Source: Lutraria lutraria (taxonomy: Eukaryota; Mollusca; Bivalvia; Venerida; Mactridae). From it: a DNA stretch of 64,000 nucleotides. Under the pieces are notes generated by a model that searched no databases, had not been told where the DNA came from, and saw only the letters and a list, made by a program, of their open reading frames with translations. Location of the stretch: contig OZ026837.1 of the NCBI GenBank assembly GCA_964023205.1, positions 14,299,479 to 14,363,478 on the forward strand, written 5' to 3'. Positions 10,866-23,387 of the stretch are shown in pieces. A program made the position numbers and the translations under genes. Position 1 is the stretch's first letter, and each line of letters begins with the position of its first letter.

Positions 10866-11390
10866 TTAGATTTTACTTCCTGGAGCTGAACTATTTTTCA
10901 TTTTCTTTAACGAATTTAACATTTCTGAAATTGACAATTTCTCTTCCAATACAGCCTGATCATTCAATGAAAGTTTTTTAACTGAATTGTTTAAGAAGGA
11001 CTCTGGGTTAAAGTTTTCTACAGGTCTATATGCGTATAATGATTTATAATGATTCATTGTTTCTAAAATTATTTTATCATGTTCAATTAAAGTCTCCCCA
11101 GAGTTTGTTATTAGTTTATTCATTAGTTTTGATACAAAATTTCTATTCTCTAAATTACAGAAGTAGTTTGTAGGTTTTTCGCCTTCATGAATCCACTTTG
11201 CCCGAGATCTGATTAATTTACCTTCAAGATACTTTTTTCTATAATCAGACAATTCTTTTTTCTTATTTTCCAGTATATCAATATCAATATTGTTTTGATT
11301 ATTTAATCTTTCAATTTCTTTAATGAGATTACTTTGTTTATTAGAATCTAGTGGTTTATATAGTCCAGTTACCCCTTTAAACGTTCAATC
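10866..11390 (-). pseudogene. Non-LTR retrotransposon ORF2 fragment, region just before the reverse transcriptase core
   Basis: The minus frame runs from about 11,390 (GLYKPLDSNKQSNLIKEIER) through RSRAKWIHEGEKPTNYF and CNLENRN to MLNSLKKMKNSSAPGSKI. EGEKPTNYFCNLENRN is the linker motif that precedes the palm domain in L1/Tx1-like LINEs. SSAPGSKI corresponds to the conserved substrate-gate motif where the RT core starts, and the frame stops there. The endonuclease and the rest of the RT are missing. It sits about 12 bases downstream of the donor of the exon at 11,402-12,016, on the same strand, so it appears to be a truncated insertion in that gene's intron. Confidence 0.75.
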
Positions 11391-11401
11391 TAACAATATA
11401 C

Positions 11402-12016
11402 ATCTATATTGAGTGAAACCGATAATGATTCTATTGAACTCTGTATATTCTCTGGATATCGTTGAAGATTAATTTCTAATTGCTCTTTAAAGCCAAGGTA
11501 AACATATGACATACCAGATTTTTCACTAATGTTTATGTTCCTTACAGTTTTAAGCAATGTTCTTGCAGAATTTGGAAGCTCTGTATCGAAATGCCTGTTT
11601 AGTAGTTTCAGTAAGTCATCCACTGCCCTATGCTTCACCTGATGTTCATTAGTCCACTGTGCAAGATCATTTGCAATGTAATCATTATCAGAATCACTTT
11701 CTGACTCGGACCCTGAACACATTACTTGTACAACTTGTTCAAGATTATCAACGATGTTCCAGAAATTCTCATTTGTGTCACTTTTATCAGTACCTTCGTC
11801 TATTTCCTGGTCCAATGTATCATTGTCAGTAGAAGTTGAAACTAAAGCAACCTCATTAGAAATAGGCACATCATCAATATTTTCAGAGCTTGTGTCTGGT
11901 GTAGGGTCTTCAAGTTCCTCTAGCTCAACTTGCTGTTGACTCATCTGACGTCTAGCTTTTGCCCATTTCCTCTTGTATTCAAGATTATGTTGACGTTTTT
12001 GTCCCGGTGCTGACAT
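11402..12016 (-). CDS. First exon of a transposon-type protein (LLKT...NID family)
   Basis: The frame starts at ATG 12,016 (MSAPGQKRQHNLEYKRKWAK) and carries a basic N-terminus, a long acidic serine-rich linker and a C-terminal conserved block: LAQWTNEHQVKHRAVDDLLK, LPNSARTLLKTVRNI, MSYVYLGFKEQLE and LSVSLNID. It then meets a donor GAT|GTATAT at 11,402. In related proteins the NID is followed in the next exon by a GLPLFKSS-like block, which agrees with an exon end here. The family is widespread in invertebrates and behaves as transposon-borne. Its superfamily is unknown to me. The exon itself has no stop or frameshift. No matching second exon was found before the LINE fragment that follows. 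Confidence 0.6.
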
Positions 12017-12389
12017 TTTAATGATTCTGAAAATCAGACAATTAGAAAATCAAGCATGCAATTATTCAGAAGAATATTCATATGTTAATGTTGTTGACCA
12101 TGATTTCAACTTTGCATAATGCAATTTACAAAAAAAATTACAGCAAATAAAATAAAGCAACAATAACCAACCCCGACTAGACCTGGCAACATGTTATTGA
12201 AACATATAGGTTCTGGTTCAAATATTTGAAAAGGCAAATTGGTTCCATTACATGTATATTAAATCATGCAAAAGTTTCATTTTGTACCATAAAGCCAGGC
12301 TACATGTACTTATTTTAATGCCAGTCTAGGTATCTACATGTATGCATTTATTCCACCTCTCCTGTCCTACTTACTAACTTAGCATGAGG

Positions 12390-12620
12390 ATCATACCATT
12401 TACTGATTTAGGGCATTTGACACCTCTCCGTGTTAACAGGTCTGAGGATTGACAATAGAAAGATATATGTATAATATTTAGGCTTGAATTAGTTAACTAC
12501 AATGTATGTATGAGATATGACATTATCGCTATCTATAGTATATGCAGTTGTACCATTTAAGTATTTGCCACCTCACCATGGAAACAGGTCTGAGGATTGA
12601 CAAAACATTAGCTATCTTTT
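12390..12620. repeat. Two direct repeats about 157 bp apart
   Basis: TACCATTTA, CACCTC and AACAGGTCTGAGGATTGACA occur in the same order near 12,396 and 12,553. They are non-coding. Confidence 0.6.
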
Positions 12621-14655
12621 AGACATGACTTGTAAATTAAATTATACAATGTGTCACTATGTATGACATACTAATTATTTACATGCAAATCTTGGTAAGG
12701 CATAAACTTCTCCTGTCCTAATTGGCATGGGAATGTGCTGTATTGTATTGTACTGATAACTATTAATAAAATAAATAATAATAAAATAGGGTTTATAAGT
12801 CATAAGTGCCACTTATGATCTTATCAATGCTGACATTTTATGTGAAAGAAACAAACTCTAGAATGTTTATCATTTTTATCAAGATGTTAGTACAAAACTT
12901 GTTCTTATCCTAGTTTATCTAATCAATATTTACATACAAGCACAATCATTACATCATTTCAACATGTGTTCCTTATGTATTTATGTCTAAATTCTAATGT
13001 AAACTGTATGTGACTAATTGATTTATTATTACTTGCTTACAAAAACAAAAGACAAAACCCAGTGTTAGTAGATAACACTTAAAGAAAACCATTACTGTGA
13101 AACCGTACCCTGAATATATTTTTCATCATGTTCTGTGAAGAAAACATGCTTCATTTTGCAGTATTTATTGAATGTTTTGCATAGTTCTCACTTGGATTTC
13201 AAAGTTGCAGTCCCAGGACTCCAATGACTGATAAAGTTGCAGTCCTAATTTGAATCGCGATAAGCACGAAAAAATTGCACAAGTTCACAGCATTATGCTG
13301 TACAGTATACTTCAATGAAGAAATGCCTGCCTATTGGATGAATGATCTTGAATTCTGACATGTTTTTAAGCCAAATTAAATCATACAAGCTGACTAAGTA
13401 CATTATTTGTTTATTAGCAAATGCACTGCAAGTTTTGAGGAAAGTCTTATCATTCATATTTGACATAATTTATGTATTTGGGATGTGGGATAATGTGATA
13501 AATCAATATAAAGTTAACAGGTTCTATGACATACATGTATATTTATGTATATATGGTAAACAATTTAGGGATTTACAAAGGAATTTCTTGGATTTACCAA
13601 CAATTGTTTTGGGTATAGTCTATGACCCATTTTCAAAAAAATCCAATTTAGGCCTCCTGCAGCGAACAGAGCAGGCCCTGATGAGACAATATGTATTCAG
13701 AGAAGTGGTTTAGAACAAATTAACACTTTAGAATACACTTCAAGTAAAAAAACATGATCCATGATCTGAATCCGCGATTCTCAGAATCAGTATTGACGAT
13801 AATATTCATTGTCCACTGTATTTTTCAATTGGATTCGTGATCATCCGAGTACTCAACCCAGCCCAATTATTCATTTATAAGTTCATTGATGAGGTATAGC
13901 AACTATTTTATGACAGAAAAAAAAAACTAGACGTTTTCTTTCACGTTTAAAAAAAATCAAATGATCCAGGGTTCTCAATAACAGCAGGCTGCAGGCCAAT
14001 TTTTTCTGGTAATACTGTGGTATCATGCAGTATTTACAAATCTCATAAACGACATTTAACGAGGCTTAATGACGCCACCTAGCATCCGTTTTTGCGTGAA
14101 ATTTCAAAGGACAGATGACATACTAAATTTCATTTAACAACAAACGGTATCGATCCCAGCGTAAAATGATAAGTTACAAAGTTACAATCTAATTTCATCT
14201 AATCTATTGAAAACTTACCCGGAAGTAGAAATTCACTATCCCCAAAATCAAAATCCTTACTACATAAATACATTGAAAGTTGCAAAGAATGTTTGTGATA
14301 TTTTTACGTCTGGTACTGAAGTTTATGAAAGACATTGGTAAATGTTGCATTGCGTCAATTAATTACGTCACAGCCTTCTAAAAATAGACATAAAATAAGG
14401 AGGCTCTAGCGATTTTGTTTGTTTGAAATACATTTTGTATTGTAAATAACGCATATGGATTTGCTTTAATTTTTATTTTTTGTACTAAAACACGCAGAAA
14501 TACATGATCATGCAATTTCCCCAACTTTCCAATTTACTCCTTGAAATTTCATTCCTCTTATTGGTTTCAGACCCAAAAGATGCTTCAACCTGCTATTTCT
14601 TCCCTGTATTAAAGGCTAGGGTGCCTTCCCCAAAACAGTAAGAAACATTGCAGTG
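12621..14655. other. No recognised gene
   Basis: AT-rich DNA. The longest open frame (13,342-13,713, plus) has no start context, splice sites or recognisable motif and is treated as chance. Confidence 0.4.
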
Positions 14656-14712
14656 AGTTTTGCCTCTGAAGGGTCATTTTTAAGTCAGATTTGGGTTGAA
14701 CTAAGTGAGACT
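14656..14712 (+). repeat. Outer inverted repeat, left arm
   Basis: CTCTGAAGGGTCATTTTTAA followed by GTCAGATTTGGGTTGAACTAA reappears inverted, with about one mismatch in five, at 18,928-18,985. The two arms enclose 4.3 kb. Confidence 0.55.
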
Positions 14713-14734
14713 TGAGACAATTTGAATTAAGTAT

Positions 14735-16874
14735 CTATAAGACGATTCTATTTCCATCAATTAGACCGCCGCCATTGTTTTATCACGTGACCGTCCGCCA
14801 TTACAGGAGTGAAAGTTCCTAAGAAGTATGCGAGTTGATTACCGATAAAAATCTATAACCGCAAGTTTTTGTCTGTAAAAATGACACAGAAGGAGCAATT
14901 TCGTTAGTATTTGCTAGCGGAGTAGTGTATAATAATGAATATACCTGTAAATAAATGATTTGCCTATCTTGTGTCTTTTATTATTTGTTTAATTGCTAAT
15001 ATGAGAGCTCAGACTGTTTCTACCTGCCTTCATAAGCAGAAAACGAATGCTTGATCAGATTTTAATTATTCAATTAAATATCTGGTGCTATATATAGATC
15101 CTTGGCTTTTGAACAGACATGCATTAGCGTGTGATGATGATGGTGCTCGTCGTAATTTCTTTGTTTTCTTCGTAATGATGATGATAATGATGGTGGTGGT
15201 GATCGTGTGCTGGTTGTGATAAAAACTTTGTTGCATGAATGTGATTGTTTAAAACCACGTTTTCCTTTCAGAACTGCATGATGACAAATTTAATGTGATG
15301 TATTCGTTGTCAATTTCATATTCCTGTGTCCACTTTTTGGAATATGTCACATCTGACACGTGTGATATATTCGGTCGAATTTTTCACTCGTGTTACATAT
15401 TCGATCTGTGACATGTGTGACTCGATCAACAATAGTTAATCAATAATAAACAGCAACAGTTCATGAAAAAAAATAAATCAATTAGTAATTTTATATCACA
15501 GTTCTTATAGCTTTTTACTGAAATAACATCTAGCTGATAATGATTTTACATTTTATTTTCAAATTATAGACAAGTGACACACTTTGTTTATTTATTCTAT
15601 GTTGTACGTGTACCTAAAACAATCACCAAAGTCCCAATATGCTACTATTAATCCAATTCCACATCATTAAAACATCAGATAAGATGTCACACGCATATAC
15701 TGTCTCAGCAAGTTTTATGATACCGAGACAGGAAAACAGGAAATTGACAGCTGACTTCAAAAAGAAGCACCGACACTTAAAGACATTGAACCAAGAATGC
15801 GAGGCAAGTGCGTTATGGACCAGCAAGACCCCTGTTTCCACAGTAGGGGGTAATAAAACAGACAGGGTCATTGATAGACTAGCTTCTCTTTACATAATCA
15901 GTTACTCTATGCTTATAAAAACAACAGGAATTTAGTCATAAACTTATTATCACCATATCAATAAAATTATGACCCTACTTTTTTACTAGGTGTCAAGTCT
16001 ACAGACCATGACCAGCCAGGATTAATCCAATTAGGGACAATAAAACAATTAAGAGATTAGACCTCATGTGGATTTGGGAGGGGGGTCACTTATATAGTAG
16101 CTGTTCAATGTCTATTAGATGACTGTGTAATATGGCAAACCTAAGTGTGATCGTGTGATCAATTAATTAGCGACTTTCGGTTGTTCAATTAAAATTATGG
16201 ATCACTGCATGATACAAATGATATACTGGGTGCTTATGCCTTATCGTTAATAAAAACTATTTTGTAAAATACCTGCGATATGCGTAAAGACAAACTGAAT
16301 ATATTTATTTAAAATCATTGCAATGAACTCTGTACAGTGATTTATTTTATGTATACAACTATGGTTTAGTTTTTAAATCTATAAATTGACTAAATATATA
16401 TGACTGGATAATAAACAACGAAGAAGTTACTACGCTTTCCTATTCATTTGCTGTAGTTTTCACTATTTTACTAAAGATGTACATTATGTTTGTTTGAATT
16501 AATGTTCACAATGAAATGGAATTGTTTTATTAATTATGGCAATGAAATATCGGAACATTGTGATATTAGTTTACTAAATTTTACAATGATATATTGACAA
16601 TTTAATAATGCTGTACTTCTATAATTTGTGTTAAAATGTATGTCGCTATGTGTGTCTGGCACGTAGAATTTCCCATACATTTAGTCTTTTTTTTCTTGTT
16701 AGATCAATCAAACACAACACATTGTCTACCACCACCGCGCTTATAAGGCATTTTTACTGATTTATTTACTATCAGTTTCTTTGTGTTTTCACTCCTGTAA
16801 TGGCGGATAGGAGATTGAAGAGTACTTTTTCAGGGGAGGTAAATCGTACAAAAATTAAAATAGAATCGTCTATA
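14735..16874. mobile_element. Candidate 2.1-kb element with patchy terminal inverted repeats
   Basis: Left blocks TATAAGACGATTCTATTT (14,735) and CCGCCATTACAGGAGTGAAA (14,795) are matched in reverse by AAAATAGAATCGTCTATAT (16,856) and TTTCACTCCTGTAATGGCGG (16,787), with similar gaps of 40 and 46 bases between blocks. This makes ends of about 80-90 bp. No transposase motif was seen inside, so it would be non-autonomous. Confidence 0.5.
15118..15215 (+). repeat. GAT/GGT trinucleotide-rich stretch
   Basis: GATGATGATGGTGCTCG and AATGATGGTGGTGGTGATCG form an interrupted trinucleotide repeat. Confidence 0.7.
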
Positions 16875-16879
16875 TACAG

Positions 16880-19320
16880 CAACTTATGTAAGCCAAAACA
16901 TCATGATATTGTCTACAACACTCATAGGATTATTCTTATAGTGTTTCCTCTAGGCCATTTTAGGACGGCGCTGCGCCATGCCTAAAAGACAAATCGCCAT
17001 GCTGCCTTTATAAATTGTATACAGGGTCATTTGTCATAAATATGCCCCTTTTGTTGGCCTGATGAGTCATTTTAAGCAATATTCATTAGCAGCACAATCA
17101 ATTCAGACATAATATTGCACATATTGCTGTGATAGCAAATTATACTATGCAGGGACAAGGGACATCACTAACTAAAGGAATAATCTGGCAACTTGCCCTG
17201 CATGGTTCGAACCCCGCTCTGAAAGTGCGCTTTTAGCATAAAACGCCATGCCTCACTTAATCTCTGCAGGAAACACTATCTTACTAGTCATACTCCAAGA
17301 TTTTGTGGCCAAAACAATAAAAAAATACTTACCTTGTGCGTAATGGCCACGATTTTAATGTAAAACACCAGACACTGGCAGATATGATTCCATTTATCAC
17401 TCGAAATCCACCAAACTAATGTTGTTTCCAATGCGCGCGTAGCCGTTAAATTTCCAACGGTTAATTTCAAGAATCAGGAACGGTATATTCGAATTAACAT
17501 TTCTTTTAAAGTAAAAAGAAGATACATAGTACCTAAACATACTAAAATATTAAATTCTAATGATGGTATAGTACGTTAAACACCTTAATTTGAAATCAAC
17601 GAAATAATTACGGAAAAATATAATTCGAATCTATCGCAATGAAAAAAGCTTTTGAGAGATAACGAACGACAACTCTGCTAGGAGATTGACTACAACAACA
17701 AATCTTTAGAAATTATCATCCACTTTTCAGTGATCTATACATAAATACATGAAGATATTATTATTTGTAACCACGGTAAGTTCTCTTTAATAATCACATT
17801 TATTGATCGGGTGATATAATCTGTTTGTTGAATGATTTCTGAATGGTCAGATTAAATTTAGATGACCAGTGCCGGTGCAGTGGGTGGGGTAAACCGTAAA
17901 ATAATATTATTTATTAACAGTTACATTGAGCAGTCTGTGAAATTAAGGTTTGAAATGTGGTTGCCCCAAACAGAAATTTTAGCTGCTTTTGCTTTGATTT
18001 AATAATGAAACCAAAATTTTGGTTGTCCGAATAAAAAATTGGTTATAGATAGATTATAGATTTATTTATTTGTCCTGGACATGTTAAGATACGTTTTCTT
18101 CATAAAGTATATTGGAGAGCAACCTGTCACAAATTACTAATTCAAAGACTGGTTTCAGTATCTTATAGATGTTTACTTCATTGTCATGCTGAAATTTAAA
18201 TATTGTATATCTTGTTTCAGTTTTTAACCTGGCGTAGAAGTTGGCACCAGAGGTCAACAACAAGGAAATTCTTGAAGAAGCAGAAGAAAACCTTCTTTCA
18301 CCAAAGTGTGACCAATGAAGAGCTTCGAAATTTTCAGAGAAACCGAGCCTGTTTCTGGGTTGATACATCAGATTTAGAACAAACTCTGCCCAGTCCAGTG
18401 GTTAACTACAACATGAACATATCAATAAAGTTGCTCTTACGGCAATAACTATATCCCAAATTTTGCCATAGACTGATAGAGCTTTCGTCCATTAAGGAAA
18501 ATACAAACTGATCACTGGGTAAATCTGTGTAATGACGCCAAAAGAAAAATGATGCTATGATATTATCAATGCAATTTTGAAAGCAGCTTGAAGTGCCAGT
18601 AATTAGTAGGACTAGTAAGAATATTCAATGAGTGTTATATATCATAATTAATATTATATAGACAATGTCATGATATCTAAGCATATATAAATTATAGTGT
18701 GCTGCAGATGACTTGATGCTGCGTTTTTCAATGTGATTGTGAGGATACTTTGAATATAACATGTTATGTGCTGCTAAAGAGTACAATGTGCATTGATGAA
18801 TAAATTCTGTTTAACTTTCATCGACTTTATTTTATTTGATATACATCATAGGATGCATTTATTCATGGGTGTAAATAGAGGCATTTTTTCATGCATAAAG
18901 CGCCATCTCGCACGCAAAAAAACAACTTATTTTAACCCAAATCTCACTTAAGAATGACGCTTCTGAAGCAAATCTCAACTTTATTGACAGTCTGAAGATA
19001 TGGCATACATGTATGAATATCATTATATGTATAACATACATATATGAAAAAACGAATACAACATGTACTTTATGTTCCTGATGTATGTACAGAACACAGG
19101 TCTACTTTATCCATTAAATATAGAGCAACAAACAGTTGAATGTGCTGTTTACTGTCTACAATTAGTGAATTACACATGAAAAAATGTCATTGTGATTGAA
19201 ATTTGGCAGCACTTAAGCAAAAGGGATTGGATATTGTTTTTGCAGCAATAAAAACGATGCAGAGTAAATTCATAACCATTTTGAATATACATGTACTTTC
19301 ATTATGTTCTACTAGTTTGC
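16880..19320. other. Repeat-derived DNA without a confirmed gene
   Basis: Holds the right arm of the outer inverted repeat (18,928-18,985). A good acceptor (CTTGTTTCAG at about 18,222) lies before a short open frame with no donor or recognisable domain. Nothing coding can be affirmed. Confidence 0.4.
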
Positions 19321-19332
19321 ACTGAAATTGGC

Positions 19333-19700
19333 AACGTTGTCAAAACGTTGATATAACGTTACTCTAACAACGTTGCGACTAAAACATTAGTACAACGTTG
19401 TGATAACGTTGCTTACTAACGTTTTCACAACGTTACAGCACGGTTGTTACACAACGTTGCAGCCCAACGTTTACACAACGTTGTACCAACGTTGTAAAAA
19501 TTTCCAGTTTTAGATAACAATGCTGTATGCATTTTTACAGTGTCTGTTCAATACATAAATGCATTGCTTTCATGATACTTTCTCCTACACATTCCAAAAC
19601 ACTGTGTTAAATAGTTGTCAACGTTGCAACAACGTTGTCACAACGTTGTAAAAAAATACAACCAATACACAACTAAAACACAACGTTGTCGTAACGTTGT
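19333..19700. repeat. Array of 17 AACGTT palindromes, mostly 11 bp apart
   Basis: Start positions are 19,333, 344, 355, 369, 394, 405, 418, 429, 453, 466, 477 and 488, then 19,620, 631 and 642, then 19,682 and 693. Gaps are 11 bp in most cases, otherwise 13-14 or about double (24-25, as if one site were missing). Many copies are extended to CAACGTTG. The right edge reads GTGTGTTTGCTGGG, resembling the CCCAGC-type terminus of the element at 28,772-32,167. It is probably the subterminal part of a DNA transposon. Confidence 0.8.
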
Positions 19701-19909
19701 GTGTTTGCTGGGCATATTCAGGTATTAACTTTTACCGCAGATGACCTATTTTTTAAAACAAGCAGTATGATGCCATAAAGGAATTGTGCTAATTATAGGT
19801 AATAGATTATGATATTGCCAAAGTTTTTGCCAAACAATGTAGGCATTTATACATTTTAGCCATACAATAAAATGACATTTGAGAACAAAACATAATTCTA
19901 GCCACTTAC

Positions 19910-20300
19910 TTTCACTATTTTTGCTCGTACAGTACTCTTATGTGGAGACAAAAGAGCCTGCTGAAGTGTTCTTTTTGAACCAGTGGATGGCTCTTCCTCT
20001 GGCAACAGAGGCATAGAAATTGTAGAAGAGACATCAACAGGCTTTGCAAATGCTATTCCACTAGAGGGTACGACCCACAAAGTATCACTTTTGTCTAACA
20101 TATTAGAGAACTTGTAGGTCATATTTTCCCTGACCACAGTAAATTTGTGGATTTGGTAGACCTTAATATGTCTTGTCTGTTCGTCCACACCGGCAACAAG
20201 ATTGAAATATTGCATTTGACCATTTGGTCCAGTATATCTCTGTAGAGCACTTGACTTTTTCAAAACTTTCAACGTCAGTGTAACTTTTTTTGTTGTTTCT
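19910..20300 (-). CDS. Unrecognised internal exon candidate
   Basis: The minus frame reads VTLTLKVLKKSSALQRYTGP, then GQMQYFNLVAGVDEQTRHIK, then a serine/proline-rich tail, and reaches a strong donor AAA|GTAAGT at 19,910. The alternation of short hydrophobic strands (VTLTLKVL, YFNLVAGVD, IKVYQIHKF) suggests a small beta-barrel such as an OB fold, which is inference only. The upstream boundary is unclear: a stop lies near 20,303 and no good acceptor was seen. It could be a fragment of a transposon-borne or host gene. Confidence 0.4.
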
Positions 20301-20787
20301 CAGCCTGGCAAGAAATGTTATTGGGAAGTGTTCACCAAATTGTATATATATATGTGAGTATTGAAACAGGTGGAGAGCTGTATGATAAAGATTAACACTA
20401 AGACTGAACAGAGAATGTTGACGAAACTCTATATCGAACCAGCTTATTTTGAAATCCAGCTTATATCAAAGTAAAGATAAAGTCTCGATTTTTATTATTC
20501 TTATTACATATTAAAAAACTGCACGTATATCGAATTGTGGTTCTCAATATTTTTAAGTATTTAAGTAGATTTTCGGTCCCAAACTATGAAGTGACCGTCT
20601 ATGTCAAACATTTTTCTGCCAGCATAATTGATTTGTTCTTAAACACTTATTCATGCAGCATTCATGGAGAAAATTAATATTTAAACTCGGCTACTGTTCA
20701 CAAGTTTTATAATCTCTGGTATACGACAGTCATATTGTTAATATGAATGTTATTGTATTATTACTAAAGCAATATTTTTTATTACAG

Positions 20788-23083
20788 TGTAGATGAGTTG
20801 AACAAGTCAACAAAGATGCTGTATGACAAAATATGCCGTGTGTACTCATTCCAAAAAAAAGTATGTTAACATTTAAAGAAACTCCTAGAAACTCTTTGAT
20901 TGTGTTTCAGTGATAAAATGTAATTTTTATATACATGTACATGTAATTACATTTTCGCATGTCATTTTTGTTATGTAATATGTCTGTACAATTTAAATGT
21001 TTGTACGGCGCAAGATCCGGCAATTCAATACTAGAATTTGGCCAATGTAACATTTTTTATCAGGAAGTTTCAGATCAAACGAATTTGTAATTTTTGACTA
21101 AAGTGATCATCTACCCATCAAAAATACAAGCCGTTGATGTTTCATGAATCTGGTCATATGGTTCTACAGTTCACGAGGTACTCTATATGTAGTCCCTGTT
21201 TCCACCCTAAAATTAAAATCAGGGGAAACTATCATCTCGATGTATCAGACGTTGCAATATCTGCTGGAATGCATTTAAAATATCTAAATAAAGTCTCCAA
21301 AAATATTATACTCCGTTGTCTGAGGGTACGTTGTCGTAAAAACCTGGTATAACGGTCCCAAACATAGATTTTCAACTGTAAAGTGACCATCTATATCGAA
21401 CCATAAAGTAACTGTCTATGTCGAACCAATTAAGTCATCATTTCTCACCTGATCGGACATTTTTTGTATTGAGCTCCGAAATCGATACTTAATTAATGAC
21501 AATTGCGTAAACAAGTCAGTGTCCACGCTCGCGATTATAAAATTAGTCTGTGTGAATATGTTTATAATGTTTTGTTTATTTGCGACATGTTGCTAAAATA
21601 AATACATCGAAACGTATAAATATCGTGTTCCGTGTCTTATAACACGATTAAATGATTATTACAACACACCGACGATCGCTCCAAAATGTAATAAACACAG
21701 CGAATTTCTCTTATAATTTATACATCGAAGTTCATTTAGATCGAACAATTTTTCCTAAGTCCTTTGACATAAAGAGTTTCGGCTGCATTTTCAAGAGCAC
21801 GACCATTCGGGCTACCAAATAGCAAGATGCACTAGACTGGACCAGTAAGCTATTGATTGTCGTTCGGATCTGCCTTAATGTCGACCCTGTCGTCACAGTG
21901 CCCATATAAATACTAAACTAGTTCTCATTGTAGCCCACCAGGCAGAGTCAAATTCTCAGTCGACTGAAACCACTTTTATTGAAATATTGACACGTTTCTA
22001 GTAATTTATAGGTGATTGACATTGACGAGACGACATCGATATTAAACAGCTACTACCATTCGGTGAATGTCACGTGATCATTGAAACTATTAGCGAGTCC
22101 GATTAACAACTTGAATAATACACAATCTGTATGCACACATGAACACCACTTAAAAGTAGTTTTGCTTCATCCTCGGTAATATAACACAATGCTTGATAGT
22201 GGACTAAATTCAACGCCATGTTTGTTTACTATAGTAGGATTGGATTCGGTTCGTTTATTGACAGATGGGCAGATTCATTCCCGTCGTTGTTTATCGAGCT
22301 CGCTCCATTCTTAGACTATAAATAGCGACTGCGTCATCAAGCTAACACTAGTTGGTGTGAGTAACACGTGACCTCGCTCTATTTCTGTTTTGTTTATATC
22401 ACGTGATGACCATTGCGGATATTTCGGGCACTATCGGTAATCTGCTTCGGTGAAAGAAGTTGCGATTTTGCATATCCACTTAAAAATAAGCATACCAGAG
22501 TGTACGGCGTCTCCGGCCGCCGTACAATACAATAAATGATCATTATACGATCTTATACCATGTCGATTTTTGATTAAAGGCGAGGAAACATATATATGCA
22601 CTTTTTTATTGTTTGACTAATATATTGATACTTATACAATTTCCATTCTTAAATATCTTTCAGAATTCACCTTGTAACAAACAATGGATAGAGAAACCGA
22701 TTCACAAAATTTGTAGAATGAACAGTAGAGATATTGTAATCATGGTATGTTTGTACATTTCTATTATTTAAGATATTTTAGTATGTTTCCTGCATTTAAG
22801 CACTGGTGTCTACATTTTGTATACGCCTACGCTGGTTTCTGCTGGGACAATTTATACACATTGGTCTAAGGTTTCTGTAAATACTATTTCGATCATTTTT
22901 TTCAAAACATAACATGCAATTACATGTCTACATAATTTATAATTTGATGTAAGTACACATGTACTTTTTAGTAACACATAGATTAGATAAATTATTTATG
23001 TAAATGTTTGTTTTATTTTTCAGACCAAAAGCACATATTTACATGAGACTACATGGCAACACATGATTGGCATCGTGGTTTAA
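20788..23083 (+). CDS. Three phase-compatible terminal exons of an unrecognised gene
   Basis: Exons are 20,788-20,860 (after TTTTTTATTACAG, donor GTATGT), 22,664-22,744 (after AAATATCTTTCAG, donor GTATGT) and 23,024-23,083 (after GTTTTATTTTTCAG, ending in TAA). The readings VDELNKSTKMLYDKICRVYS, then NSPCNKQWIEKPIHKICRMN, then TKSTYLHETTWQHMIGIVV keep one frame across both junctions. The first exon starts with one base left over from an upstream exon that I could not place. I recognise no family. The consistent phases and good splice sites favour a real gene, but the exons are short enough for chance. Gypsy element B is inserted only 120 bases past the stop. Confidence 0.33.
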
Positions 23084-23205
23084 TATCCTGATTGAAAAAA
23101 ATGCATCATACAATTTTTTTTCTGGCTACGTATAAAAAATGAAATAAGCCAACTTATTTGCCTAAAATACATTGCGTTGAACGGCAGTCATGTGTTTGTT
23201 GTTTA

Positions 23206-23373
23206 TGTTTTGTTATATGGTAAATAACAAATAAGAACTACTTTAGTGTGTTCTAACTTTTATTACTAACGTGTGTTCGATCTTAACAGTATGGAAGCTG
23301 GTATAGAAAAGCCACGAGCTTGTCAGTACTTGTCCTATTATGCTGGACAGTGTAGACTGGCGATAATACAACA
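23206..23373 (-). repeat. 3' LTR of Gypsy element B
   Basis: 168 bp, reading TGTTTTGTTATATGG ... GATAATACAACA on the plus strand. The partner copy is at 35,640-35,807 with five substitutions. Confidence 0.93.
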
Positions 23374-23387
23374 TCTCCCCTTTTAAG
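23374..23387 (-). other. Polypurine tract of element B
   Basis: On the minus strand AAAAGGGGAGA ends exactly where the 3' LTR starts (TGTTGTATT), as expected for the plus-strand primer of reverse transcription. Confidence 0.8.

Noticed and set aside
13342..13713. 123-codon plus-strand frame
   Set aside because: No splice sites, recognisable motif or coding-like context. A length like this can arise by chance in so large a window.
15639..15935. 98-codon plus-strand frame overlapped by an 82-codon minus-strand frame
   Set aside because: Neither has family motifs or splice context, and it lies inside the inverted-repeat element.
17190..17225. B-box-like GGTTCGAACCCCGC
   Set aside because: No A box at a suitable distance and no cloverleaf, so it is neither a tRNA gene nor a clear SINE.
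18203..18448. Plus-strand frame after a good acceptor
   Set aside because: No donor, no conserved motif, and an alternative frame is equally open. The evidence is too weak to call an exon.
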